Assembly: GCA_022113835.1 (NCBI GenBank)
Contig: JAILWY010000028.1
Location: 4,278,001-4,342,000 of the forward strand
Source of the DNA: Atopsyche davidsoni
Taxonomy: Eukaryota > Arthropoda > Insecta > Trichoptera > Hydrobiosidae
Reading direction: 5' to 3'
Length of the DNA: 64,000 bases
In this document: piece by piece, positions 12,690-23,465 of the stretch
How the letters are laid out: each line of letters starts with the position of its first letter
Position numbering within the stretch: position 1 is the first letter of the stretch
Made by a program: the position numbers and the translations under genes
Notes under the pieces: model-generated
The model's input: only the letters and a program-made list of their open reading frames with translations
What the model was told of the DNA's origin: nothing
The model's database searches: none

Positions 12690-12930
12690 TATCAGATTCG
12701 CCGGGGAGCGAATCCGGTAGTCAAAAATGTGACTCATTGTATTGTGATGGCCCTGCAAATGCCGGGTACGGCTCCGGCCAAGGTCCCGAAGCCAGACGTC
12801 CCGCGTTGCGTCACCCGGCGGGAGTTGGCCGGGTGACTGCTCGGCCGCGGCTTGGTCCACGTCCAGCTGGCGACTCCCTACTCCCGACTCCCGATTCCCG
12901 ACTGTCTTTCAGGCGAGCGTTTCAGGTTTT
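12690..12930. other. GC-rich island
   Basis: CpG-rich block in AT-rich DNA with CGGCTCCGG, GTTGCGTCACCCGGCGG and repeated GACTCCC(T/G)A near 12869-12905. Frames on both strands have no recognisable protein. Possibly promoter-like or repeat-borne. Confidence 0.3.
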
Positions 12931-13489
12931 TTCAGCATCGGCATCGACGAGCTACATTTTTAGCATTTTTTTCTCTCGCAACCGCATAAGATTAATAATA
13001 TTAAATTTGAAGTACTGTTATATATTCACCCGCGGTCTTTTTTGTGACTAGCTGTATTTAAAATTTATTTTTTATTCGTCAACCATGACGACATGTTATA
13101 TTTATATATTTGTGTGTATATTTATATTTTTATTTATAAAAATAATCATGGACTGATTTGCATTCATTAAATTAATTTTTGTGAGCAAAAAAAAAAATTA
13201 ATCACACACCACGGTGTCAATAGCCCAGGGAGTGAAAAAAGCGACCTTCTGATTCTAATATGTATTAAACCTTAACCCAGCTTCTTGAAACAAACGCTGT
13301 TTCAATTCACATTGGGCGGAGTGCAATCTATAAATCGAACCTGCAAAAAATAGATTCAAACAGCAACACATTATTATATACAATTTGCACTATCAAAGTA
13401 ATTCGAGTGAGGTGACCACGGAGTCCTCGCGTTTTGGGATCCTCACAATTAAACGCATCTAAAAATTGCGGTAGTTTTTAAAAACGAAA

Positions 13490-13640
13490 ATCTTTTTCTT
13501 CTTCAATTGCCTAAGAATATGTTTGTCCTCGGCCAGTCTTACACTAATTCTGCTGTACTCCCGATTCTCAACAGCTTGCGTAAATTCAGCATCCACGTTA
13601 GCTTTCTCCTTCCAATGCCTCTCTTTCATTCGATTTTTCC
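13490..13640 (-). mobile_element. RTE-like LINE 3' fragment, minus strand
   Basis: The minus strand reads KERHWKEKANVDAEFTQAV and then RLAED, followed by an AAG-rich tail (TTTTTCTTCTTC on the + strand at about 13491). It is the same segment as the copies at 10.5 and 43.6 kb. A TG microsatellite lies just beyond it at 13669-13710. Confidence 0.7.
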
Positions 13641-13984
13641 CCATGACAATCAGCTGAAATAGGCAATATATATGTGTGTGTGTGTGTGTATTATGTGTGT
13701 GCATGTGTGTTGGTAATATTAGTAAGGTGCGAATACATATAGTAGATCACTGGTACTAGACTCGGAGGGCAGCGGAGCGCGAAGTGGGCCAAATATCTAA
13801 GGAAAAGTAACATTCGTGTTGTTTCAATATTTATGAGTTTACGGTTTTCTTAATTTTTTTAATTATGCGGCACATTTGTAAACAATGTAGCCTAGTTCCC
13901 ATTTGCTCGGAGAATTGCGGCCCGGGGCAGCTGAAGTTTCGCGATTTTTTTTTTTTCATAGTGTAGGCAATTGAAGATGATAAT

Positions 13985-14060
13985 TAGAAATCCCCAGAGA
14001 GACTCGGTCGCATCGCGGTGCAGTGACCCGGGCTCGAGTCCGGGTAGAGCAATGAGTCTT
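13985..14060 (+). mobile_element. SINE-like fragment with B box
   Basis: CGGTCGCATCGCGGTGCAGTGACCCGGGCTCGAGTCCGGGTAGAGCAATGAGTC contains a perfect T-arm-like stem (CCCGG...CCGGG) around a B box. The A-box side is poorly kept. Confidence 0.45.
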
Positions 14061-15129
14061 TCGATTTTCTACTTTTTTTTTTAATAGTTTCTAGTAAACA
14101 AAGTATTGCAAGCGAATTGGAAGAGTTTCACGTAATTCGAGTGTTGATTTTATTTTACAGAAATCCGAATCTTTGCCATCTGATTCAAATCAAACTAAAA
14201 ATTAATATTTAAATCAATCTAAAACCTTCACCATATTGCATGTATGTTTCCAGATTTTCTCTAAAATATCTTTAATTCATAACCATTTTACATGTCGTAC
14301 AATAATCGTAGTAATTCATCTTAAATACACACATACATCATATATAAAATTTAATGAACATTTAAAATATTTAGATGTGTATTCCGTACATCCAAATATT
14401 TGTCTCGAAGACTTTCAGTTTGCAAGAATGAAATGCTTACTATGTAAGAATGTAATTCTTCATGGCAAGGTCTTGGCAGGTATTGAGGCAAATCTTTGCA
14501 TAACACTCAATAGCTCCTTTCAACTATTAATTATTCCCCAAATACAATAATGAAAATGTGTCATAGATTCATTAGTAAAAAAAAAATATTTCAAGTGACT
14601 TTTGAAATAGATGATGTTAAGGTATTTAGCACGGGAATTTTTTAACTATAATGATGAAATATTTTATTATATATTTTTGCCACTTTCTAAAGGTTCTATT
14701 TTCACTACCATTTAACTCTACTTTCACTACTTTGAATATATTATACATATATTCACAGCTATCTCATTATTTTTGAAATTATAAAAATTGCTGAGAATTT
14801 TAGGTGTTGTTTTTTGGCTTATGTTGGGTATTGGGTTGAGGCTAAACGTCAGAAATCATTTAGTGGGATGTGTGCAGCGACCTTTTTACTATTAAATATA
14901 TATCTTGCAGTATCGGTTTTTGCACAGTGCTATTTTATATCTGATGATTAAATGGTTGGGTTTTATATAAGGTTAACGATCATAAAAACGCAGCAACACA
15001 CTGCATTGATTATTGTTCACATCCCATGAAAATAGCGACTGGCTTGCAATCAACCACGAGTGTCCTTTTATTTTGACGTGTGTAGTGTCGTGAGGCCTTT
15101 TTCGTCTATTTTATAATCGTCGACGAAGA

Positions 15130-15318
15130 GGTGGACCATCAGGAGTCGTCCGCCCTGCAGGCCGCGCGGGTTCATCGGCCGCTGAGAAAGCTCACATTTT
15201 TTATTTAGTGATTCGAACCGAACCGAGTAACGGTGCAAAGAGAGCCTCGCCGCGGCCTCTCCGGCTGCTCTCTTTCCAGCGGCCCGGCGATTCGCCTCAT
15301 GGGACGGCGGAGAGCGTG

Positions 15319-15362
<44 letters not shown>
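15130..15362. other. GC-rich island with (CA)n microsatellite
   Basis: 15130-15320 is CpG-rich (GCGGCCTCTCCGG, CAGCGGCCCGGCG). A perfect CA repeat of about 40 bp follows at 15322-15359. Minus-strand frames start in the repeat and are not convincing. Confidence 0.45.
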
Positions 15363-15363
<1 letters not shown>

Positions 15364-16184
15364 TAAATATATAAAGCCTACAACAGCCATAGGTGCCTTA
15401 TAAATCACGAAATTATTATTATTCAAATGAACCCCATAATCCAATGCGGGGCGCAGTCTCCCTCGGCTTGCGTCATCAGTAAGGCTCGCACGGAAGGTTT
15501 GCGGCTCAAGGCCGCGCAGGAGCTGGTCACCAGGCAATCTGGAATGTCAAGTCCGCGAGAGCAGCCTCTCTACAGCAGCATCCGTCACTCACCGTGACCA
15601 CTCCAATAAGTGCGGAATTAGAGCCCTGCGATACAACCGACAATTGACCGGCAAAAAAAACTATTTGTTCCTGCACGTCTAGAGCTTTTATGACAAGCGC
15701 TGTGGTTTCTTTTTTTAGACTTTTTTAAATGCTGCATTTTTAGGTATTACGTCGTGCTTTCTTTCTGAGAGGTTTATCGAAATTGTCGAGGATTATTTGC
15801 GATTAACTTGTGTAAAGTAAACATTTTGTGTGCACAGTAAAAATGCACGCCAATCAATGGGTATCTGCTTAATATTTTATTAAAATCATTAGTTTCAAAA
15901 TGGAGATTTTTTTTTATTTTCTTTGCAGGTAAGATTACCTCTCATTTGCATATCACTACTCTGTTGTCTTAAGTGTAGACTGGGAAAGTGGTGAGTGCTT
16001 CTTGATTTTGTTGAGAATTCCTGGAACTGTAGAAGGCAACAACGTGAATGTCTCTTTCGCGGTCATTGCAGCTCGATGCATCGACTGATGTTTAGATTTG
16101 TGGTACAACTCGACTCACCGTTTCGCCTAACCTATTTTTCTACCTATCAGGAGCCTTGGTCGTTGAAAAGTTCATAACGAAATA

Positions 16185-16262
16185 AAGGACGCCATTGGCT
16201 AATTACCGTTCGGTTGTCGGTTGTATCGCAGCGTGTGCAGCCGGCTTTACGGTCACTCCTAT
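16185..16262 (+). repeat. TTGGCTAATTACCGTTCGGTTGTC family copy
   Basis: Best-preserved copy: GGACGCCATTGGCTAATTACCGTTCGGTTGTCGGTTGTATCGCAGCGTGTGCAGCCGGCT. It defines the core of the family. Confidence 0.65.
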
Positions 16263-17539
16263 CCGTCACCTGTCAAGTATGAGTTATTGAACCTACATAT
16301 TTCGCTAACTGCTATATACATTAAACGTAACCTAACCGGCACGTGCTCTGCACGGAACCAGTCGCCGTCGAGTCATACTCGGTCAACATTAAATACGAGT
16401 AATAGAGTGTTCACAAATAATATTTAAAAAAATAGAGAAATTAGGTTGTCCGGGTGCACGCCCCCGCTGTGGTAAGTAGACTTCTGGGTTAACGTACCTT
16501 CCGAGCTGCAGTGGAACCGGGCCTAGCGAGCGACGCGCGCACTTTCACTCCATGACCGCACCGTACTCCACCCGTGAAACGACGAGAAAATCCTCGAAAA
16601 AAAACTACATTGAAATGTCCGTGTCGAGCGTGTGCGCTGAACTCCAAATGCACCGTACGGTTCCGAAAGCGACAGAACATAACCTTGGTATCCCCGTGCG
16701 TACTCCTGGATAATTGACTTCCGCGAGGGGCCGATCTGTGTCAGCACCGCGCTACGGCACTGGCCTCAGGCTCCCACGCTCCGCCACTGCCCAAGTCTTA
16801 TTCAGCCAACCGTATCATCCGACTTATCAAGTGCTTTTATTCCTTTCATTACATCAACTGACCTATCAATTATTCTTATTCCTTTAACCATACCGGCCAA
16901 TAAATCTACTATCATTATTCCCACTGTTCGTTTGTTCACTATTGATTAAGTATTCATATGTCTTCATACATCGTAAATCTATTATTATAATTCCTATAAG
17001 ATTTCTGTCACAATTTAAGCTCCGCGTTATATGGAAACCATGTTATAAGATTATCGCGGTTTACTGTATATACCCAAATTGGTCTATACAAGCAGCGATA
17101 TTCCTATGCATATATTTTAAATATACATTGGCAGTATTGATAGCTACATAGAAATACCTGCATACTCATATCTATATAAATACAAATTTCTAATTTTGTA
17201 AATAATGCTTAATTTATCAAAATTACTTTTCTTTTCACTACTGCGACAGAGCGATGGAATTTCGGTTCCATCCTGTGTTAAAAAAATAGACTAATGATAT
17301 AATTTGTTTTGAAGCGTTTTGAAGATATATCGTTAGGAAACGCGCAATTTCCGTAACATATTAATGTGTATTTGAGGAAATTTTAATCGCATTACCAAGG
17401 TCAGCCGCATTGCGAGCGAACTTTTTTTTTTGAACAAAATGTTATTCTGATCATCCCGGGAAGTGCAAATATTTTTGGACAGCGCGTGACCATCAGTCCC
17501 CACTTGGCAATTATGATGATGACTTTTATTCGAGGTGTT

Positions 17540-17625
17540 TTTTTCTCTAAGTAATCAACGAAAAATAGGACGCTATTGTTTAGTTGTCATTCGGTTGTCA
17601 GTTGTGTGGAAGTAGTGTTGCCGGC
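17540..17625 (+). repeat. TTGGCTAATTACCGTTCGGTTGTC family copy
   Basis: GGACGCTATTGTTTAGTTGTCATTCGGTTGTCAGTTGTGTGG, then GTTGCCGGC; a diverged copy upstream of the GC-rich island at 17.75 kb. Confidence 0.5.
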
Positions 17626-17739
17626 ATAATGCATATATTTAAAAAAAATGATTATTGACTGATTGCAAATTGACTGTGCTGTGTGGCCGCTTTTAGAATA
17701 CAAATAAGTGTGCGTATTTAAAAAAAATATATATCATCC

Positions 17740-18050
17740 TGAAACGAGGCACCGGGCAGGCTGAGCTCCCAAAATGAAAGGCGTGCCGGACCATTATGAA
17801 GGACAGGTCGCTTGCCACACCGCACAGCCCGGCACGAGTGGTCAAAAGTGCACCTTTCTCACTTTCACGGCGGGGCGTCGGGGCGAGGCGGGGCGGGGCG
17901 GGGCGTGGCGTCAGGGCGGCGGGGCGGCGGGGCGGCGGGGCGGCTTCTCGCGCCCGGAGCGCTCCGGTTGTTGACCGCGGCGCGGCCTTGACCCGCAGAC
18001 CCACAGCGAGGACAGTTACTCCCCCCCCGCCCGTGCCAGTCGCATAGCCT
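17740..18050. other. GC-rich island with GGGGCGG-type tandem array
   Basis: 17870-17945 is built from GGGGC(G)/GGCGGGGC units, including four GGGGCGGC repeats, giving many runs of four G on the + strand (G-quadruplex-prone). Flanks are CpG-rich; CCCCCCCCGCCC follows at about 18020. Open frames here are compositional. Confidence 0.5.
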
Positions 18051-19809
18051 CGTGACTACAGCTTTTCTAACATCAACCACCAATTATGCACACATTATAA
18101 AAAATATATATAATTAATCAATATCAAAAAATCTGTTGAGCTCAATATCAGCAGGCGCCTTTCGAATGAATGGCGAATTTCTGCATCCCTGAAACGAAAT
18201 TTTAGTTTTTTTTTTTTTTCACTGAAGTAAACGTTAGTTAGTATAATCGATGCAACTGAATCTATGCGATTTGTTTGTTTGTTTTTTTTTTTTTTTTTTT
18301 TAATGAGAGAACTCACTCGGTCACGGTCAGGTCTAATTGGTTTGCAATATTATTTAAATGTTCAAATACACCGATGGCGTGAGGGCGATAAGTTTTCTTC
18401 TTAATCAGAAAATATTTAAATGTTACTCTTACTAACTCAAAAAAAAAAAAAAAAGGTTCGTGAAATGTTGATGATAATGTAGCATTAAGCTTGCCTTCAT
18501 CACACTCCACCGATATTCAGATAACCACAAATCACAAATATTTTTAAAAAAAATCAAATAAACTTACTTAAATTAAAATCTATGTATGGTAAATACGTAA
18601 AAAGAGTTTGCACACATTCAGTTGCCCAAATGATTAATTAATTAAGAAACTCTTTTTTTACTTTTACTTTTTTTTTTTTAATATTAATCGTACATTTTTT
18701 TTCGATGATTATTTCAGCACTTCGTTTTTTAAATGAGCAAAATAAATTTCTAAATTTTTATTGCAAAAAATCTATTTAACTTCAAAATATATATATGTAG
18801 AAAGTACTATGCATTTATACTCGTAGCTTACCCATTTGTATATTAAATTAAACAGTTTAACTAATAAAACAATGAGTCAGGTGAAATTGAAAATATCGAA
18901 TGAAAAATATCCTCCAGCAGAATATCTTTTAAAAAAACTTTTATTCGTGGGTTGTGATTCGGTGATCTGGTCTTTTGGGTTTTCAGTTTTTAGACCGCGA
19001 CAACAAATCGAGAGAATTAATCCCAAAGCCTACGAATATAACTAATGTATTCAACACATTCGCCAGGTTTAATTCAATTTTAATAGTTTAAATAAAATAC
19101 TTGAACACACGTATGATGATTGCATTATAACATCTGCATTCTCTGCGAGGAGCGATCACCGAGGCAGATTGTATCCAGTGAAAATACCGAGTTTCACATC
19201 GGAATGTATTAATCACAATAGACAGCCAAAATATAGCAAATGTGTTGGTAAAAAAGAACGTAATTTCAGAGATTCGGGTCATTTTTTTTACCCACTGGCA
19301 ACTTTCAAAGAAGAACTCTCTCCTCGCTAATATTGCCGAGGTGTAGCCATGAATGCGCAATGCGAAATAACCGATCTAGTAGTTTGTGTATATCAGCTTG
19401 TGGGCGTAGTTTGTAGTACTCCGTTATAAGCGGCATGGCGGCTACGAACTATAACATCTTTTTTAAATATTGTGAGCAGACTGTCCGCTCTACTGTATTT
19501 CCGACAACCTACGCTTGAATAAAAGCAGAAAGTCATACAATTTACTCTCAATTCATTTACTATCATATTAATATATACCTAGATAAATACTGTAGTACGG
19601 AAGCACGCAAAGATACCAAGTTATCGTTTTACCGAGGGTTAAGTCGTTTGATGAGTATAACTGGAAATATAAAGTGGTACCGCGTAAACGCAGAGTTATA
19701 GGAAGCAATTTGTGTTGCTTGTTGTTTGAAGCTTACGATTGAAATTGCAAATTGTTTAACCGATGCGGATCGCGCCGCATTCGTCACAAACTTTCAAACT
19801 TCGCTGTAA

Positions 19810-20067
19810 GCAGAGTTATTGCCGTTTGTGGATAACTAGGTCAGATATGTTCATGAAAAATGCGTTCGTACAACAGGTAAAAATTTTTTTACACCGAGTC
19901 AAGACCTCTCCAGAGAGGTCCCGACCAGATCGATAACCGTCGGATGAACTGTAAATTTGTAGCAATCTGTTCGTTTTTTGTATATTAAGATCATTTTCGC
20001 AGAGTTATTGCTGTTTGTGAATAGCTAGGTCAGATATTTTCTTGAAAAATGCGTTCGTACAACAGGT
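19810..20067 (+). repeat. 69-bp direct repeat, two copies 189 bp apart
   Basis: GCAGAGTTATTGCCGTTTGTGG to GCGTTCGTACAACAGGT at 19810-19878 recurs at 19999-20067 with 5 substitutions. The 120-bp spacer contains a short inverted repeat (GACCTCTCC/AGAGAGGTC at 19903-19920). Possibly two units of a satellite or a transposon subrepeat. Confidence 0.8.
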
Positions 20068-20467
20068 GCATCAGGTACAGTGTACAACGAACCCATAACC
20101 CTCCAGGCGTTACGACACAATAATTTTATATATTTATTAGAAAAAGCCCATAAATAGATAGACTTATAGAGGTTACGATTATTTTAATCCGTGAGCACTT
20201 TCGCCTTTCAATACCATCATCAGACTCTCCTACTGAATATTTCACTTTACATATTAAAACTGTGTGTCATGGATAACAAACAGTCGCTGGATAATCGGTT
20301 GTGTTCCGTGTTAAGACCGCTTCACTGTTTAAACGTGGAGTATTACAAATTAAACTAGTCTATCGTGGAATACAATCTAATCGATAATCGAAAATAATAT
20401 TACCGAAGCATATTATTAAAAAATATTTTCAGGTGATCGATTCATGCATGAAACAAGATGAAAAATC

Positions 20468-20520
20468 TTTAAATTTTCGAGTGGACCGGTGCTCTGTCCA
20501 ATTGAACCACTGTGTGCCTG
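20468..20520 (-). mobile_element. SINE-like tRNA A-box fragment, minus strand
   Basis: The minus strand reads ACAGTGGTTCAATTGGACAGAGCACCGGTCCACTCG, very like the D-arm half of a tRNA. It then breaks into AT-rich sequence without a B box, so it is a SINE piece, not a tRNA gene. Confidence 0.4.
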
Positions 20521-20624
20521 TTGCTGTTGTTTTTATTGTATAGAAAGGCCAGCCCCATTCCTTTCCATGATGTAATATTGTTTAATGTGTAATTGTTTTT
20601 GTAATTTACGGTAGAGTAAACTCC

Positions 20625-20712
20625 CGCATTTGGCCACCGGTCGGCAACACAGAGGCGGCCAAGGAACACGTGTTTGAGTTACTAACCGAGCCTTCGTTCC
20701 TGGAAGTTTCCT
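20625..20712 (+). repeat. CGAGCCTTCGTTCCTGGAAG family copy
   Basis: GGTCGGCAACACAGAGGCGGCCAAGGAACACGTGTTTGAGTTACTAACCGAGCCTTCGTTCCTGGAAG. Related copies lie at 6450-6530 (GTTGGCAACAGAAAGGCGGC, then CCGAGCCTTCGTTACTGGA) and 785-858 (TCGACAGCAAAGAGGG, then CCGAACCTTCGTTCCAGGAAG). Class unknown. Confidence 0.6.
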
Positions 20713-20916
20713 AACTTACAACAAGATAATCCTTAAGTACGGATGCTAAAAATAATATGGCACACTTGTTTTGTAAAATCTTTTAGATATTCAATTAACA
20801 ATAAATTGAATACTTTTATTTGGTGAGTTTTTCATTAACACGACTTTTGGCGTACAAAAATACTTCTGCAATTATTTTTCTTCAATACCTACAGTTTTAT
20901 TGAAACCTTTTAAATT

Positions 20917-21144
20917 CTAAAGATTTTTCTCAATTGAAAAATCGTGTGCAATCTTCTTGTAAAGATCTTTATAGAGTTCCGCAGAACCACTTCCTATCGG
21001 TAAATTGAATAAGTTTATTGACAGGTATACACGGTTTCCGTTGTATGTCTCGAATTTGCAAGACCTGACAGAATCGATTGTGCTGCCGATGGCGCAGACG
21101 TCTTTCTTGGCTTGCTGACACTCGTTAGATTTATCTATTCCAGC
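20917..21144 (-). pseudogene. Unidentified minus-strand coding remnant with 3' end
   Basis: An open frame of 75 codons without an ATG runs to a TAG at 20917-20919. Codon choice looks protein-like. Visible features are four cysteines (SNECQQAKKDVC, then SVRSC), a KFETYNGNRVYL stretch and an ELYKDLYKKIAHDF helix-like end. An AATAAA on the minus strand (20896-20901) lies 15 nt past the stop, as in a compact real 3' end. The frame is open back to a TGA just before it; no strong acceptor is seen. Upstream on the same strand (21410-21474) another open stretch ends at a GTAAGT donor and abuts a hAT MITE. The family is not recognised. It could be the last exon of a small secreted protein gene or, more likely, a decayed copy. 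Confidence 0.4.
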
Positions 21145-21482
21145 CTTTTTGTATTGTCAAATAGCTAGTGAATAATCTAAAAACTCTACTGGGGACACAG
21201 AATATGTTATTTGCCTCGCACGATGCCTCGAGACCAAAACTTTTTGGAAATTACATTGGCCAATATCAAGCTTGCCGACAAGGGAAGGCTGTAGGCTTGG
21301 CACTCCATGTTGATCTCCAAATCTCCCGTGCAAGTCCTGAGACATCTGCATACAATAAGAAGCACCTGTGCGCTTTGTAGGAACCCTCAAATCTCAAACT
21401 TACCGACAATGGAAGGCTGTAGATTGACGCCCCTTGTTTGACTCTGCGGTATCGCGTTCTTCAGTAGGCGTATCGTACAGAC

Positions 21483-21812
21483 CAGTGCTTCTCAAAGCGG
21501 TCCCTACGGACCCCAAAGGGTACTTAGAAAATTAAAATCGATTTGGGGTTCTCTGAACAATGCCAGGGGGTCCGCGCGAGGATTTAATATAAAAGAAAAC
21601 AATTGTGACACATTTTTATTAATATTAGCGATTTTTACGTCCTAAGTAAAATATAAATGTAGACAGGTGCGTAAAATACAAGTAATAACAGGCATCGCGG
21701 TGAGTCAGGTAGGTTAATACAAGAACGCAATAGAGTCGATATCATCCAGGGGCCGTAGGCAGATTTTGACTATGAAAGGGGTCCGTGGGCCAAAATAGTT
21801 TGAGAGCCACTG
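21483..21812. mobile_element. hAT-type MITE, 330 bp, with 8-bp target duplication
   Basis: The ends form inverted repeats: CAGTGCTTCTCAAA at the left and TTTGAGAGCCACTG at the right, typical of hAT-superfamily non-autonomous elements. The flanks GTACAGAC (21475-21482) and GTATAGAC (21813-21820) match at 7 of 8 positions, the expected hAT target-site length. The inner sequence is AT-rich with no transposase frame. It sits between the minus-strand remnant and a GC-rich island. Confidence 0.85.
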
Positions 21813-21839
21813 GTATAGACTATCATCTTGGTAGATAGG

Positions 21840-22260
21840 TGAATGATGAAGATGGCGGAGGAAGCCTCGGCTGCTGCAGCCACCCCCGCGGTCGGGCCCG
21901 CAGCCGAGCGGGCCGCCGCGGCCATTGCATAAGCGGCGCGGGTCGGCGGTTGCGCAGGCGGCGTAATCTAGAGACAGCCGAATTTCTACGTGGCGGGCCG
22001 TAGTTCGTTACGTGACGGTCAGCGGTCAGCGGCCACGTTACGTCGCCGCCGTATCCGGTCCCGATTTCCTAACCCGGCCTGGTCCACCGGGCGCGGCGCA
22101 CGCACCGCGACTGCCCAGCCTCTCATCCGCGATCAGCCTCAATTGTAACACTGCGTATTCGATTATCGAGTGTCTGTAGCCAATGCGTTTGTTTGGACTG
22201 ACGTGAAAGGTGATGGCGCCTCGCGAATAGCTTCCTCATCCACCGCCAACCTCAGAGGAG
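21840..22260. promoter_or_regulatory. GC-rich CpG-type island with a 29-codon ORF
   Basis: About 400 bp rich in CpG in an AT-rich setting. A + strand frame at 21843-21932 encodes MMKMAEEASAAAAT and an Ala-rich remainder, then TAA. AAGATGGCGG at its start is also a YY1/Pho-type motif. The island includes ACGTGA and CACGTTACGT E-box-like sites. It could be a promoter with a first exon or a transposon-carried island. No splice donor joins the small ORF to anything recognisable. Confidence 0.35.
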
Positions 22261-22294
22261 ACCATTTCACTGAGCTTATCGTCTGAGCCAGTGT

Positions 22295-22400
22295 TCACGG
22301 TTTTATAAGGGAACAAAATAGTGTAGTGGGTCCGCGGGTCCTTCTAAACAGCAGTTTTATATTGGAATGAAAAGTATGCGTATTGTTGCTGCCCAATATC
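22295..22400 (+). repeat. TAGTGTAGTGGGT family copy
   Basis: GTTCACGGTTTTATAAGGGAACAAAATAGTGTAGTGGGTCCGCGGGTCC, with GCAGTTTTATATTGGAATGAAA shared with 24.5 kb. It lies just past the GC-rich island. Confidence 0.5.
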
Positions 22401-23084
22401 ATTATTATATAATTATTTCCTTACAATGTGAATAGCGACGATCGTAATTTCGCCTGACGCTCTTGATGTTCACTTCCAGCATCGAAAAGCTGCGTCCGCT
22501 GTCATATTTACTACTCAAGTCTTACTGGTAAAAAATCAAAGAGTATTTGGTAGAATTCATTTTTTATATATTAAATGAAATACTTTTGTGATTTTTATTT
22601 TTTTAATAAATGGTTGGACTATATTTCCTTTTCGTTTTACGTGGTTTTAATGTCTTCAACCAGGATGATTACTTTGTCAACTATTGAAGTGCCTTTATTC
22701 ACTGCTTCCAACAAATTTATCCCCGACTGTGACTGTCTGTTATCTTTTACTGTTAACGTGTAGTTTCAACATACTTAACTAATGTTATAATTATTTTACT
22801 AAACATTTGAGGTTTTATGAATGATTGTAGTACCTATATTTACAGATAACAACAAAATTGTCTCACCAATAAACTCAGCTTAGATTTTAATACAAACATT
22901 TATTCAACAACACTGATCGACAGTGGTTGTGTCTGCCAATGAACTCCACGAATGCTATGGGGCTAGATACGACGTGTCATCAATTTTCAGTAACACTTTG
23001 CCAGTGCAGCATTGAAATTGAATATGACATTTCAACATACTCAACCAGATCGGTCGGATCGGAATGGAAAGTTGATTTTTCTTT

Positions 23085-23200
23085 TTTCTGGGAGAAAACG
23101 GATAGCGTGCTCGCCTAGAGACTGACTATGTGCCGGGGACGTCGCGCGGCACTCGAGTGAGATCAGCCGACACATGCGACCGACTGAGCCACCAACCCAA
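23085..23200 (-). mobile_element. Probable SINE fragment, minus strand
   Basis: The minus strand has GGTGGCTCAGTCGGTCGCATGTGTCGGCTGATC, an A-box-like head, followed by CTCGAGTGCCGC. It directly precedes the 87-bp tandem repeat. A similar head, GGCTCAGTTGGTCAGTCACATC, is found on the minus strand at about 32140-32165. Confidence 0.35.
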
Positions 23201-23224
23201 TAACCACTTTTGTATGTATCAACA

Positions 23225-23465
23225 GCCGCCACTGTGGGTCGAAATGGTTTCTTGGGTGTTTCCGAAACGTCGCAGGAGCGAAAACCTCGAAACACCAAAT
23301 CTACTGTCATAGCCGTTGTTATGGGTCGAATTGGTGTCTTGGATGTTTCCGAAACGTCGCAGGAGCGAAAGCCTCGAGATACTGAATCAATTATCATAGC
23401 TACGTTCGTAGGTTTCAGCAGCCGTTGTCACGGGTTGATTTGGTTTCTTGGGTGTTGCTTCACGC
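23225..23465 (+). repeat. Tandem repeat, 87-bp unit, about 2.5 copies
   Basis: Units start at 23225, 23312 and 23421. Shared core: GGGTCGAA(A/T)TGGT(T/G)TCTTGG(G/A)TGTTTCCGAAACGTCGCAGGAGCGAAA(A/G)CCTCGA. The period of 87 bp is 29 codons, so frames stay open on both strands (+ strand reads VSETSQERKPR twice). The third unit is preceded by about 20 extra bases. A repeat-derived frame, not a recognised protein. Confidence 0.75.

Larger units (their letters stand above)
10640..13485. other. Noncoding or decayed-repeat DNA
   Basis: 11640-12144 is open on both strands (122 codons +, 86 codons -) with ordinary base composition but no family recognised; probably a decayed mobile element. The rest holds the 12.4-kb repeat copy and the 12.7-kb GC-rich island. 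Confidence 0.5.

Noticed and set aside
15068..15537. Minus-strand frames rich in Cys-Val repeats
   Set aside because: They pass through the CA microsatellite; no recognisable protein.
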